A stretch of 64,000 nt of DNA from Atlantibacter sp032062175 (GCF_032062175.1 NZ_DAMBQK010000008.1:62001-126000); one strand, 5' to 3'; positions 8,307 through 18,135 are shown, numbered from the stretch's first letter. A program made the numbers and translations. The notes: generated by a model from the letters alone, not told the origin.

Positions 8307-9200
8307 CTACTGGCCAGTTGCGGCTGGCCAGTACTCTTTGCAGCATTTCAGCCAGGCCTGAGCGCTGTGGGAAAGATAAACCCCGTCACGCCAAATCATC
8401 CCTAACTCCCAACGCAATGGGCTGCGCAGCGGCAGCCAGGTTAAAATCGTGCTATCCAGCTTGCGGCAAATGGGCTCCGGTAAAATTGCAATCCCGACGC
8501 CCGCCTGCACCATTGCCGCCAAAAAATCCCACTGGCCGCTGCGTACTGCAATATGCGGATTCATGCCGAGCGTGGCGAACAATTGCATGAGCTGGCGGCT
8601 TAACGAAAAGTCTTCGTTGTAGATCAACAAGGGATGGCCGGACAGTTCTTTCGGCTCGACAAAATCCCGTTTTACCCACGTGCCGGAGCGGGGAGCGAGC
8701 ACACACAGCGGATGGCTGAACAACGGAAGCGTGGCGAAGTGGTGTTCCTCTTCAACCGGCAGTGCGGTCATGGCTAAATCCAGTTCGCCGTTCATCACCG
8801 CCTGTTGCACGGTCAGGCTGCCGAATTCGGAAATCTTCAGTTCCACGCCGGGAAAGCGTTGGCGGTATAAGCCGATCGGCCCGGCCATTAGCATCCCAAC
8901 CATAGGCGGGATACCGAGGCGCAGCGTGCCTTTATCAAGGTGATGGATGTCGCTGAGCTCGGCCTCAAGCTGGCGAAATTCCGCGAGAATGGCGATCCCG
9001 CGTTCATAGACGACTTTGCCGGTATCGGTCAGCAGCAGCTTGCGTCCGTCGCGGATCAGCAACGTACAGCTCAGCTCATCTTCCAGATTGCGCAGCATTT
9101 TGCTGATGGTCGGCTGGGTAACATACAGATTCTGCGCCGCGCGGGTAAAGCTTTGCTGTCTCACCACTTCGACAAAATAACGCAGCGTTTTGATATCCAT
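8307..9200 (-). CDS. LysR-family transcriptional regulator
   Basis: LTTR with a classic N-terminal winged helix ('MDIKTLRYFVEVVRQQSFTR', 'LYVTQPTISKMLRNLEDEL') and a periplasmic-binding-like effector domain (about residues 90-290). The 297-residue length is typical. It lies downstream of cyuPA on the same strand, separated by a terminator, so it probably has its own promoter. Position suggests it could control the neighbouring cysteine/serine genes, but in E. coli those are controlled by the AsnC-family DecR/CyuR, so this is only a guess. It sits where E. coli has yjcF. Confidence 0.85.
   Translation of the reverse strand: MDIKTLRYFVEVVRQQSFTRAAQNLYVTQPTISKMLRNLEDELSCTLLIRDGRKLLLTDTGKVVYERGIAILAEFRQLEAELSDIHHLDKGTLRLGIPPMVGMLMAGPIGLYRQRFPGVELKISEFGSLTVQQAVMNGELDLAMTALPVEEEHHFATLPLFSHPLCVLAPRSGTWVKRDFVEPKELSGHPLLIYNEDFSLSRQLMQLFATLGMNPHIAVRSGQWDFLAAMVQAGVGIAILPEPICRKLDSTILTWLPLRSPLRWELGMIWRDGVYLSHSAQAWLKCCKEYWPAATGQ
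8309..8332. terminator. Hairpin between convergent yjcE and LysR gene
   Basis: Stem ACTGGCCA / TGGCCAGT (8309-8316 with 8325-8332) at the meeting point of two convergent genes, inside the last codons of the LysR gene. There is no clear U-tract on either strand, so the terminator call is tentative. Confidence 0.4.
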
Positions 9201-9294
9201 AGGAGATCCGGCCTTTGGGTAATTTTCTTAAGTTTACTCTATTTATAACAGGGTTAATGGGAGGGGTATCAAGCGCTGGCGCAAGAAAAAGAGA

Positions 9295-9325
9295 GGAAAA
9301 AGCCCCGCCTGTGACTGCGGGGCTT
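9295..9325 (-). terminator. Rho-independent terminator of cyuPA
   Basis: Stem AAGCCCCGC / GCGGGGCTT (9300-9308 and 9317-9325) followed on the minus strand by TTTTT, nine bases past the cyuA stop codon. Confidence 0.88.
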
Positions 9326-9333
9326 GCAGGGGG

Positions 9334-10644
9334 TTAATGCGCTTTATGCGCCATAATTTCAATAATTTGCTTGTCGGTTTGCTGCATGGAATGGCAGGCC
9401 AGCGCGCAGAGATTTGAGATGGATTGCTCAACGTCCTGCGCCACAATACCTTCGTTGCCCGTTACCGCCGTATTATCCAGCGCCATCAGCACGGCTTTCC
9501 AGGCGGCTGATGCGCTTGTGGATACCTTCATGGCACAACTGTTAGATGCACCATCGCAAATCATTCCGCTCACATCGCCAATCATACTGCTGATAGCCAT
9601 AGCGATGGTGTCATAACTCCCCTCCGCCAGCCATGCCATGCCTGCCGCTGCGCCCATGGCCGCCGTCGTGGCGGCGCATAACGCCGATAAGCGAGGCAAC
9701 TGGTGGTGAATATAGATGGCGCTGAGATGCGAGAGCATCAGCGCACGCGCTAAATGCTCATTATCCGCACCAAAATATTCAGCCACCACCATGACGGGTA
9801 CAGTGGCGGTAATGCCCTGATTGCCTGAGCCCGAATTACTCATCGCCGGTAGCGTCGCGCCGCCCATTCTGGCATCCGATGCCGCGCTGGTACGAATCAG
9901 GATCGCGGTTGAAAGATCGTTTGCCAACAGGCCGCGCGCGCATTGTTTTTCCAGCGTCGCGCCAATGTGTAATCCCCAGGCGCTGCGCAACCCTTCCTGG
10001 GATAACGCGCCGTTCAACGTTGCCGCATCAAGAATAAAACGTATCGACTCAAAAGGCGCAGCGTTAACGAACGCCAGTATTTCTTTCAGCGATGTGTTTG
10101 ATAACACCGCCAGCGGAGACGCGCATTCTTCATCCTGCGCGGTGTTGTCCTGCGAAAAGACAATTCCCTGATGGGTTTCGATGCGCACAATGTGGGTATG
10201 CCCGCCGACTATCGTCACGCAGGCCCACGTGTCGCCGCTGAATACTTTGGCGCGGGCAAAGAGAATGTCGTCGCACGGCTCCTGCAACCGCACCGCTACG
10301 TTACCGGCGTTCAACATCGCTTTCGCCGCGTTAATCGCCTGTACCGATGCGCCTTTAAGCACTTCAAGGCCCGCATTGCCGTCACCGCCAAGCGCGCCGA
10401 GCGCCGCCGCGACAGGCAGCCCAACCATACCGGTGCCGGGAACGGTCACGCCCATACCGTTTTTCATCAGGTTAGGGGAAACCCAGGCCTCAATGCGCTC
10501 AACCGTTCCGTCGAGATGGGCTGCCGCGACCGCTGCCGCTAAGGCCAGGGAGATCGGTTCCGTACAACCCAGCGCAGGTTTGACTTCTTCCTGCACGACC
10601 TGGATAAAGCTTTGCCATAACGGTTTCAATAAAATTTCAGACAT
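9334..10644 (-). CDS. cyuA: L-cysteine desulfidase CyuA (YhaM, UPF0597)
   Basis: Fe-S dependent L-cysteine desulfidase that yields pyruvate, ammonia and sulfide; UPF0597 / serine dehydratase alpha-like fold. It aligns from end to end with E. coli YhaM, including 'VKPALGCTEPISLALAAAVA', 'GGATLPAMSNSGSGNQGI' and 'GMICDGASNSCAMKVSTSA', with the conserved cysteines of these motifs as likely cluster ligands. I chose the ATG at 10644 (436 residues, the E. coli length) rather than an upstream start that would overlap cyuP. It follows cyuP after 26 bases, so the two form one operon. Confidence 0.93.
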   Translation of the reverse strand: MSEILLKPLWQSFIQVVQEEVKPALGCTEPISLALAAAVAAAHLDGTVERIEAWVSPNLMKNGMGVTVPGTGMVGLPVAAALGALGGDGNAGLEVLKGASVQAINAAKAMLNAGNVAVRLQEPCDDILFARAKVFSGDTWACVTIVGGHTHIVRIETHQGIVFSQDNTAQDEECASPLAVLSNTSLKEILAFVNAAPFESIRFILDAATLNGALSQEGLRSAWGLHIGATLEKQCARGLLANDLSTAILIRTSAASDARMGGATLPAMSNSGSGNQGITATVPVMVVAEYFGADNEHLARALMLSHLSAIYIHHQLPRLSALCAATTAAMGAAAGMAWLAEGSYDTIAMAISSMIGDVSGMICDGASNSCAMKVSTSASAAWKAVLMALDNTAVTGNEGIVAQDVEQSISNLCALACHSMQQTDKQIIEIMAHKAH

Positions 10645-10670
10645 AACAACGACCTTAAAATGACACGTAA

Positions 10671-12002
10671 TCAGGAGAAAGCCAGGAACGGAGAAACGCA
10701 AAGCAGCAGGCCGGTGACGATAATTAAATACAACGACACCCCTTTATATTTATGCAGCGCTGGCACCTTGTAGACCAGCCAGGCGGGAATTAGGCAGCCC
10801 ACCATGCCGAAGATGGGGCTACAGATAGAGGTGAAGCTCAGCACCGGTGCATTCAGTACGATTGCGCTCCACGCCAGTAAAATGGCGAACAGCATGATGC
10901 CGCGTTGAACTACTTCTTCGTTGATGCGCTCCGCAGGCATTTTGCGACGCAGAATATTCATCACAATTCCCTGGGTTGCTTCACGAAAGCCCAGATAGAC
11001 GCCAAAGAATGCCGTCATTACCGCAAAGATATTCAGGATCACGCTGACCCCTTTGACCCAGCCCGAACCCGCGCCGTTAATGAACTGGGCGGCAATCGCC
11101 AGGGCGGAGATATTTTGCTCATACGCTTTCACTGCTTCGTCATGGCCCATCGCCAGCGTGAACGACACGGCATAGAAAAAGACGGTGATAAACAGAATGC
11201 CAAACGCAATATTCATCGCGCGTAACGCTTTATGACGCGCAACCTCAATGGACTTTTCGCGTGAACGATAGGAAATTACCATCGGGCTGAGTGTTTGAAT
11301 AAACAGAATAGAGGTTAGCGTAAAGGGGAGAGTAATAATCGCATTTTTAATCAGCAGCGCGACGGGAGGTAACGCGCCAATATTATATAAATGCCACATA
11401 CCGACCATGGAAATACCCAGCGCAGCCACCACCAGGAGTTTGGTTAGCACCATACCGGTAGAGATCTTAAACAACAGTTTCTCGCCGCGCGATGAAATAG
11501 CCACCAGAATACAAATCAGCACCAGCCCATAGAAGGGACTGTCTGACAGCAACCCGTCGGTAACGCCGAAGGTGTGCAGATAAGACGCGCTGTCGTTAGT
11601 AATTGCCGTGGAATAAACGAACATCCAGATGACTAACATCACAAAATACAGTGCACCTAATAATATTCCCCAGTTCTTGCCCAGATATCCGCTGATAACG
11701 CTGGGGTAATCTTTACATTCCGGGGATTCGGCCAGGGTGTTAATAAACAGGCGCTGAAATAAATACATCGCCGGATAGCCAATAACGGAAGAGAGTAAAA
11801 AGACCCACAGGCCCATTAGTCCCACCTGAACCGGAAGAAAAACAATTCCGGCGCCAATAGCCATGCCAATACTCATAATGACCCAGCCGGTATCCGTGCT
11901 GTCGAATTTAATGGCTTCTTTCCATTCGCTTTCGGTCATTCCTGCCCGAGTCGCTGGGCTCGTAACTCCGCGTATTACGCTATTATTCGTTGCCGTTTCC
12001 AT
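10671..12002 (-). CDS. cyuP: Cysteine/serine transporter CyuP (YhaO, DlsT)
   Basis: Proton-coupled amino acid permease of the HAAAP/SdaC family in the inner membrane with about 11 helices. Almost identical to E. coli YhaO after a variable N-terminus ('ESEWKEAIKFDSTDTGWVIM' onward). E. coli YhaO is 443 residues; the ATG at 12002 (METATNNSV) gives exactly this and is preferred over the ATG 15 bases upstream. It imports the substrate for CyuA. In E. coli the pair is distant from acs, so this location is a difference. Upstream, 12003-12264 carries no gene and presumably the promoter. Confidence 0.93.
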   Translation of the reverse strand: METATNNSVIRGVTSPATRAGMTESEWKEAIKFDSTDTGWVIMSIGMAIGAGIVFLPVQVGLMGLWVFLLSSVIGYPAMYLFQRLFINTLAESPECKDYPSVISGYLGKNWGILLGALYFVMLVIWMFVYSTAITNDSASYLHTFGVTDGLLSDSPFYGLVLICILVAISSRGEKLLFKISTGMVLTKLLVVAALGISMVGMWHLYNIGALPPVALLIKNAIITLPFTLTSILFIQTLSPMVISYRSREKSIEVARHKALRAMNIAFGILFITVFFYAVSFTLAMGHDEAVKAYEQNISALAIAAQFINGAGSGWVKGVSVILNIFAVMTAFFGVYLGFREATQGIVMNILRRKMPAERINEEVVQRGIMLFAILLAWSAIVLNAPVLSFTSICSPIFGMVGCLIPAWLVYKVPALHKYKGVSLYLIIVTGLLLCVSPFLAFS

Positions 12003-12262
12003 AAAGAACTCGCTCACCAGGTAAGTAGGGTTTTTTTATTGTTCGTGCCGCATCAAGGCGATATGCGATACGTAATTTGCAGGCGAGTCATTAGAATGAA
12101 GAAATAATACGCGCGGCGTCAGAGAAAAACTTTGCAAACTGATTCGGATATTAGCCTAAGCCAAACAATAACTTTCTCCGGTGGGCAGGGGTTTTAGAAT
12201 GGTTTTCTTAATTTGATGCGAATCACAAATAAATTATGTTCCTTTTTGCAGCCCATAACGAA

Positions 12263-12285
12263 GAAAGGAGCCTTTCGGCTCCCTT
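12263..12285 (-). terminator. Terminator of acs-yjcH-actP
   Basis: GC-rich stem AAGGAGCC / GGCTCCCTT (12265-12272 and 12277-12285) with a GAAA tetraloop on the minus strand and TTTCTT after it, 31 bases beyond the actP stop. Confidence 0.75.
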
Positions 12286-12315
12286 CCTTCTGTTACTTAT
12301 ATGAGGTACGCAATA

Positions 12316-13974
12316 TCAATGCGCGCGCCCCTGCTCGATACCAATACCGGTTTGCGAGCGGATAAACTGGGCGCGGAATTTCTCGCGTTCCAGATTGCCC
12401 TCTGCGCTGTTATCGGTAATTGAGAACACCCAAATCCCGACAAACGCCACCAGAATCGAGAACAGCGCCGGGTATTCGTATGGGAATACCGGTGCGGCAT
12501 GGCCAAGAACCTGAACCCAAATGGTCGGGCCGAGGATCATCAGGATCACCGCCGTCAGCAGACCCAGCCAGCCGCCAATCATTGCGCCGCGCGTGGTCAG
12601 TTTCGACCAGTACATCGACAGCAGAATGATCGGGAAGTTACAGCTCGCCGCGATAGAGAACGCCAGGCCTACCATGAAGGCGATGTTCTGTTTCTCGAAC
12701 AGGATACCCAACAGGATAGCGATAACACCCAGCACCAGCACCGTGATTTTGGACACCCGCAGTTCATCACGTTCGGTTGCGCCTTTACGGAACACGTTAG
12801 CGTACAGATCGTGTGATACCGCTGATGCGCCCGCCAGCGTCAGGCCTGCAACTACTGCCAGAATCGTGGCGAAGGCCACCGCCGAGATAAAGCCGAGGAA
12901 CAGGTTACCGCCCACGGCGTTCGCCAGATGGACCGCCGCCATGTTGTTACCGCCGATCAGCGCGCCGGTCGCGTCTTTAAATACCGGATTAGCGCCCACT
13001 AACATGATTGCGCCAAAGCCGATGATAAAGGTCAGAATATAGAAGTAACCCATAAAGCCGGTGGCGTAGAACACGCTCTTGCGCGCTTCGCGTGCGTCGC
13101 TGACGGTGAAGAAGCGCATCAGGATATGCGGCAGACCCGCCGTACCGAACATCAGCCCCAGCCCCAGCGATAGCGCCGAGATCGGATCTTTTACCAGCCC
13201 GCCAGGGCTCATAATTGCTGCGCCTTTCGGGTGAACCGCCATGGCTTCGTTGAACAAGTTATTAAAGCTAAAGCCAACGTGTTTCATCACCATAAAGGCC
13301 ATAAAGCTGGCACCGAACAGCAGCAGCACCGCTTTGATGATCTGCACCCACGTAGTGGCGAGCATGCCGCCGAACAATACGTACATCACCATCAACACGC
13401 CGACCAGCACCACCGCAACGTGGTAGTTCAGGCCGAACAGCAGTTCAATCAGCTTACCTGCGCCGACCATTTGAGCGATCAGATATAGCGCTACCACCAC
13501 CAGCGAACCGCACGCTGACAGAATACGGATTGGGCCCTGCTTCAGACGATACGAGGCCACGTCAGCAAAGGTATATTTGCCGAGGTTACGCAGACGTTCC
13601 GCGATCAGGAACAGGATAATCGGCCAGCCCACCAAAAAGCCCAGCGAGTAAATCAGCCCGTCGTAGCCAGAGGTAAACACCAGCGCCGAAATCCCCAGGA
13701 ACGATGCCGCCGACATATAGTCGCCCGCAATCGCCAGGCCGTTCTGGAAGCCAGTGATATTGCCGCCCGCCGTGTAGTAATCGCTACGGGTGCGGGTGCG
13801 TTTCGAGGCCCAGTAAGTTATCCCTAACGTAAAGGCCACGAACACGATAAACATAATGATCGCCTGCCAGTTGGTCGGCTGGCGTTGAACGTCGCCGGTT
13901 AGCGCATCGGCGGCCAGTGTGCTGGTGGATAACCCCAGCAGCGCCATCCCCATCAATGAATGAAAACGTTTCAT
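12316..13974 (-). CDS. actP: Acetate/glycolate permease ActP (YjcG)
   Basis: Sodium:solute symporter (SSS) family acetate and glycolate importer of the inner membrane, about 13 helices. The N-terminus looks like a cleavable signal ('MALLGLSTSTLAAD'), as in E. coli. Diagnostic stretches are 'YYTAGGNITGFQNGLAIAGD', 'YMSAASFLGISALVF' and 'GTAGLPHILMRFFTVSDA'. The 552-residue length is close to 549 in E. coli. Its start overlaps the yjcH stop by four bases, so translation is coupled. Confidence 0.97.
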   Translation of the reverse strand: MKRFHSLMGMALLGLSTSTLAADALTGDVQRQPTNWQAIIMFIVFVAFTLGITYWASKRTRTRSDYYTAGGNITGFQNGLAIAGDYMSAASFLGISALVFTSGYDGLIYSLGFLVGWPIILFLIAERLRNLGKYTFADVASYRLKQGPIRILSACGSLVVVALYLIAQMVGAGKLIELLFGLNYHVAVVLVGVLMVMYVLFGGMLATTWVQIIKAVLLLFGASFMAFMVMKHVGFSFNNLFNEAMAVHPKGAAIMSPGGLVKDPISALSLGLGLMFGTAGLPHILMRFFTVSDAREARKSVFYATGFMGYFYILTFIIGFGAIMLVGANPVFKDATGALIGGNNMAAVHLANAVGGNLFLGFISAVAFATILAVVAGLTLAGASAVSHDLYANVFRKGATERDELRVSKITVLVLGVIAILLGILFEKQNIAFMVGLAFSIAASCNFPIILLSMYWSKLTTRGAMIGGWLGLLTAVILMILGPTIWVQVLGHAAPVFPYEYPALFSILVAFVGIWVFSITDNSAEGNLEREKFRAQFIRSQTGIGIEQGRAH

Positions 13975-14288
13975 AATGCCTTCACCTCGTGCATCACGGC
14001 TTTATTGAGACGGTCAAATTCACTGTTTGCCCGCCAGACATACACACCTGTCAAAAAGAACGAGATCAGGATGACGCCTACGCCGATAGGGATCCCGCGC
14101 GTGACGCTGGTGCCTGCATGCAACGGCGTACCCAGCCAGCCGGGCGCAAAAGCGATGAGCAAAATAAAGCTCACGTAAATCACCAGCACGATAAGGGACA
14201 GAATGGTGGCAAACCGTTGCCGTTTTTCAACTAACTCCCTGAAATGCGCATTATCTTCTATCCGTTGATAAATTGGTTCATTCATCAC
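13971..14288 (-). CDS. yjcH: DUF485 inner-membrane protein YjcH
   Basis: Small DUF485 protein, 105 residues, with two transmembrane helices (about 24-45, 'LSLIVLVIYVSFILLIAF', and 60-83, 'RGIPIGVGVILISFFLTGVY'). It lies between acs and actP in the same operon, as in E. coli, and is thought to be an accessory protein of the acetate permease. Confidence 0.95.
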   Translation of the reverse strand: MMNEPIYQRIEDNAHFRELVEKRQRFATILSLIVLVIYVSFILLIAFAPGWLGTPLHAGTSVTRGIPIGVGVILISFFLTGVYVWRANSEFDRLNKAVMHEVKAL

Positions 14289-14386
14289 AGAGTCTCCAGA
14301 GGTGTTCCCCCGCGTTTTTCGCGCCGCAGCGTGCTGGCCGCAACATGAAATCCTTGGGAGGGGTAGGGTACAGGTTGTTATGGTTT

Positions 14387-14420
14387 CCCTCTCCCCGGTC
14401 GGAGAGAGGGTTAAGGTGAG
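14387..14420. repeat. boxC-like intergenic repeat
   Basis: CCCTCTCCCCGGTCGGAGAG and following bases form a hairpin ending in GAGGGTTAAGGTGAG, matching the boxC-type repeat (CCCTCACCCTAACCCTCTCC family) common between enterobacterial genes. It occupies much of the 135-bp gap between acs and yjcH and may affect relative expression. Confidence 0.7.
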
Positions 14421-14423
14421 ACG

Positions 14424-16382
14424 TTATGAAGGCATAGTGATGGCCTGCTTTTCTTCGAGCAGTTTTTCCACCACACCTGGATCGGCGAGCGTTGAAGTAT
14501 CGCCGAAGTTACTGGTATCCCCCGCCGCAATCTTACGCAGAATGCGACGCATGATTTTGCCGGAGCGGGTTTTCGGCAGCGAATCGGTCCAGTGCAGAAT
14601 ATCCGGCGTTGCCAGCGGGCCGATCTCTTTACGCACCCAGTTGCGCACTTCGGTATACAGCTGCGCCGTGGGTTCTTCGCCGTGATTGAGGGTTACATAC
14701 GCATAAATCGCCTGGCCTTTAATGTTGTGCGGAATGCCCACCACAGCAGCTTCGGCAATTTTCGGATGCGACACCAGTGCCGATTCGATTTCCGCAGTGC
14801 CCAGACGGTGGCCGGAAACGTTCAGCACGTCATCCACACGCCCGGTGATCCAGTAGTAGCCGTCCTCATCACGACGCGCGCCGTCGCCGCTGAAGTACAT
14901 ATTTTTGAAGGTCGAGAAATAGGTCTGCTCGAAGCGCTCATGATCGCCAAACAGCGTGCGCGCCTGCCCCGGCCAGGAGTCGGTGATGACCAGATTGCCT
15001 TCGGTTGCGCCTGTCAGCGGCTGGCCTTCGTTATCCACCAGCGCCGGTTGCACGCCGAAGAACGGACGGGTTGCCGAGCCGGCTTTCAGTTCCGTTGCGC
15101 CTGGCAGCGGGGTGATCATAAAGCCGCCGGTTTCAGTCTGCCACCAGGTGTCCACCACCGGGCATTTCTCGTTGCCGATTTTCTTCCAGTACCATTCCCA
15201 GGCTTCCGGGTTAATCGGTTCGCCGACGGAGCCCAGAATGCGCAATGAAGAACGATCGGTGCCTTCAATCGCTTTATCGCCTTCCGCCATCAGGGCGCGG
15301 ATCGCCGTCGGCGCAGTGTAGAGAATGTTCACTTTATGCTTGTCGACCACCTGCGCCATGCGGTTCGGCGCGGGCCAGTTCGGCACACCTTCAAACATCA
15401 GCGTAGTAGCGCCGACAGCCAGCGGGCCATACAGCAGGTAGCTGTGGCCGGTCACCCAGCCCACATCTGCCGTACACCAGTAGATGTCGCCGGGTTTGTA
15501 GTCGAATACGTATTTAAAGGTGGTTGCGGCATAAACCAGGTAACCGCCAGTGGTGTGCAGCACGCCTTTAGGCTTGCCGGTAGAGCCGGAGGTATAAAGG
15601 ATAAACAACGGGTCTTCCGCGTTCACTTCTACTGGCTGGTGGTGGGCGCTGGCTTTCTCAACCAGTTCGTGCCACCACAGATCGCGGCCTTCATTCCATT
15701 CAATATTTGCGCCAGTGCGCTTAAGCACAACCACGTGCTCGATGGTTTTTACGCCAGGGTTTTTCAGCGCGTCGTCGACGTTTTTCTTCAGAGGGATCGT
15801 GCGGCCCGCGCGGATACCTTCATCGGCGGTGATCACCAGACGTGAACTGGAATCGATAATACGCCCGGCCACCGCTTCCGGGGAAAATCCGCCGAAAATC
15901 ACCGAGTGCACCGCGCCAATGCGTGCGCAGGCCAGCATTGCGACCGCCGCTTCCGGCACCATCGGCATATAGATAGCCACCACGTCGCCTTTTTTAATAC
16001 CCAGGTCGACGAGGGTGTTCGCGAAGCGACACACGTTGCGATGCAGTTCGCGATAACTCATATTTTTGCTCTGGGTCGCGTCATCGCCTTCCCAGATAAT
16101 CGCGGTGCGATCGCCGTTTTCCGCCAGATGACGGTCCAGGCAGTTCGCCGCTAAATTCAGGGTGCCGTCTTCATACCATTTAATCGAAACGTTGCCGGGT
16201 GCAAAGGAGGTGTTTTTAACTTTCTGATAAGGCTTGATCCAGTCAAGGATTTTACCCTGTTCACCCCAGAACGCGTCAGGATCGTGAATAGATTGCTGAT
16301 ATTTAGCCTCGTACTGCTCCGGGTTAATCAGGCAATGTTCCGCAATGTTTGCGGGAATAGCGTGTTTGTGTATTTGGCTCAT
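14424..16382 (-). CDS. acs: Acetyl-CoA synthetase Acs
   Basis: AMP-forming acetyl-CoA synthetase (652 residues) converting acetate, ATP and CoA to acetyl-CoA in the cytoplasm. It has the P-loop-like 'LYTSGSTGKPKGVLH', 'TADVGWVTGHSYL', 'DTWWQTETGGFM', the hinge region 'ITGRVDDVLNVSGHRLGTAE' and the C-terminal 'PKTRSGKIMRR', whose Lys is the Pat/CobB acetylation site in E. coli and Salmonella. First gene of the acs-yjcH-actP operon. Upstream, the E. coli nrf operon is missing and gltP is the divergent neighbour. Confidence 0.98.
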   Translation of the reverse strand: MSQIHKHAIPANIAEHCLINPEQYEAKYQQSIHDPDAFWGEQGKILDWIKPYQKVKNTSFAPGNVSIKWYEDGTLNLAANCLDRHLAENGDRTAIIWEGDDATQSKNMSYRELHRNVCRFANTLVDLGIKKGDVVAIYMPMVPEAAVAMLACARIGAVHSVIFGGFSPEAVAGRIIDSSSRLVITADEGIRAGRTIPLKKNVDDALKNPGVKTIEHVVVLKRTGANIEWNEGRDLWWHELVEKASAHHQPVEVNAEDPLFILYTSGSTGKPKGVLHTTGGYLVYAATTFKYVFDYKPGDIYWCTADVGWVTGHSYLLYGPLAVGATTLMFEGVPNWPAPNRMAQVVDKHKVNILYTAPTAIRALMAEGDKAIEGTDRSSLRILGSVGEPINPEAWEWYWKKIGNEKCPVVDTWWQTETGGFMITPLPGATELKAGSATRPFFGVQPALVDNEGQPLTGATEGNLVITDSWPGQARTLFGDHERFEQTYFSTFKNMYFSGDGARRDEDGYYWITGRVDDVLNVSGHRLGTAEIESALVSHPKIAEAAVVGIPHNIKGQAIYAYVTLNHGEEPTAQLYTEVRNWVRKEIGPLATPDILHWTDSLPKTRSGKIMRRILRKIAAGDTSNFGDTSTLADPGVVEKLLEEKQAITMPS

Positions 16383-16464
16383 GGCTTTTTTTCTCCTTGA
16401 AGGATGTTAATAATATGTCACGCAAACGTTAATTGTAGGGGCTTTAGCAGCTTTGTTTATTATT

Positions 16465-16628
16465 TGCGCGGCAGATCACGAATAAAAAAAATGGCGGAAA
16501 ATTGCTCAAACGATTCCGCGGGAGAAAAAAATTAGGGAAATATATTTTTGGAAAATATGTTCAGGAATATTCATCTATAACAAAACGTTATGATGGCAGA
16601 CTAATATAAAAATGTGGTTTGAATCAAA
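16465..16628. promoter_or_regulatory. Candidate CRP sites in the acs-gltP gap
   Basis: The 424-bp gap 16383-16806 has no gene. Two imperfect matches to TGTGA-N6-TCACA are visible: TGCGC-N6-TCACG at 16465-16480, about 80 bp from acs, and TGTGG-N6-TCAAA at 16613-16628. acs is CRP-activated in E. coli, which makes these plausible, but both are degenerate. Confidence 0.35.
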
Positions 16629-16806
16629 AAATCAGTGAATGTGCCTGTTCCTCAAGGGTTGCGCAGCATGGCGTACAAATGGTACTCATTATGCGCGTTA
16701 AAAAACCCCATAACAGACCCAACGTTTGTCATACCCCTTTCAGTTTGTGCCCTTCTCATAGTGACACACATGGGAATGGCCCCTTTGATTCAGGAAGTTA
16801 AGTGTT

Positions 16807-18120
16807 ATGAAAAACAAAAAGATAAGCCTGGCCTGGCAAATTTTGCTTGCGCTGGTGCTAGGCATTCTTCTGGGCAGCTATCTGCACTACCACGCCGATA
16901 GCCGCGAATGGTTGGTCAGTAATCTGCTTTCTCCCGCAGGTGATATCTTCATTCACCTGATCAAAATGATTGTGGTACCGATTGTGATCTCCACCCTGGT
17001 GGTCGGTATTGCCGGCGTCGGCGATGCGAAACAGCTGGGTCGTATTGGTGCGAAAACCATTATCTATTTTGAAGTGATCACCACCGTAGCGATTATCCTG
17101 GGCATCACGCTGGCGAATGTGTTCCAGCCGGGTCATGGGATCGATATGTCCCAGCTCGCCGCAGTCGATATTTCGAAATACCAACAAACGACAGAACAAG
17201 TGCAGAGCCATTCTCATGGCCTGATGAGCACTATTCTTTCGCTGGTGCCGACTAACATCGTGGCGTCAATGGCGAAGGGCGATATGCTGCCGATTATTTT
17301 CTTCTCGGTGCTGTTCGGTCTGGGCCTTTCTTCATTGCCGTCTAACCATCGCGAACCGCTGGTGACCGTGTTCCGCTCCATCTCCGAAACCATGTTTAAA
17401 GTGACGCACATGGTGATGCGCTATGCGCCGGTGGGGGTGTTCGCGCTGATTTCCGTGACGGTCGCCAACTTCGGTTTCGCCTCGCTGTGGCCGCTCGCCA
17501 AGCTGGTGATCCTGGTATATATGGCGATTCTGTTCTTCGCGCTGGTGGTGCTGGGCACGGTGGCGCGGATGTGCGGGCTGCGTATCATGATCCTGATCCG
17601 CATCCTGAAAGACGAACTGATTCTGGCGTACTCTACTGCCAGTTCTGAAAGCGTTCTGCCACGTATTATTGAAAAGATGGAAGCCTATGGCGCGCCAGCG
17701 TCAATCACCAGTTTTGTGGTGCCAACCGGCTACTCCTTTAACCTCGATGGCTCGACGCTGTACCAGAGTATTGCGGCGATCTTTATCGCCCAGTTGTACG
17801 GCATTGAACTCTCTCTCGGCCAGGAAATCATTCTGGTGCTGACCCTGATGGTGACGTCGAAAGGCATCGCGGGCGTACCGGGCGTGTCGTTTGTGGTACT
17901 GCTGGCGACGCTGGGCAGCGTGGGTATTCCGCTGGAAGGGCTGGCGTTTATCGCGGGCGTAGACCGTATCCTCGACATGGCGCGCACCGCGTTGAACGTG
18001 GTGGGCAACGCGCTGGCGGTACTGGTTATCGCCAAATGGGAGCACCGCTTCGACCGCAAAAAGGCCCAGGCCTATGAGCGGGAAATGCTGGGTAAGTTTG
18101 ACGAAACGGCCAATTCTTAA
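16807..18120 (+). CDS. gltP: Glutamate/aspartate:proton symporter GltP
   Basis: DAACS (dicarboxylate/amino acid:cation symporter) family transporter, 437 residues, eight helices plus two re-entrant hairpins. It contains the serine-rich hairpin 'LAYSTASSESVLPRI', the 'VPTGYSFNLDGSTLYQ' signature and 'KGIAGVPGVSFVVLLATLGS'. Very close to E. coli GltP throughout. Monocistronic with a strong terminator. Confidence 0.97.
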   Translation: MKNKKISLAWQILLALVLGILLGSYLHYHADSREWLVSNLLSPAGDIFIHLIKMIVVPIVISTLVVGIAGVGDAKQLGRIGAKTIIYFEVITTVAIILGITLANVFQPGHGIDMSQLAAVDISKYQQTTEQVQSHSHGLMSTILSLVPTNIVASMAKGDMLPIIFFSVLFGLGLSSLPSNHREPLVTVFRSISETMFKVTHMVMRYAPVGVFALISVTVANFGFASLWPLAKLVILVYMAILFFALVVLGTVARMCGLRIMILIRILKDELILAYSTASSESVLPRIIEKMEAYGAPASITSFVVPTGYSFNLDGSTLYQSIAAIFIAQLYGIELSLGQEIILVLTLMVTSKGIAGVPGVSFVVLLATLGSVGIPLEGLAFIAGVDRILDMARTALNVVGNALAVLVIAKWEHRFDRKKAQAYEREMLGKFDETANS

Positions 18121-18135
18121 CGGATTACGCTGAAT

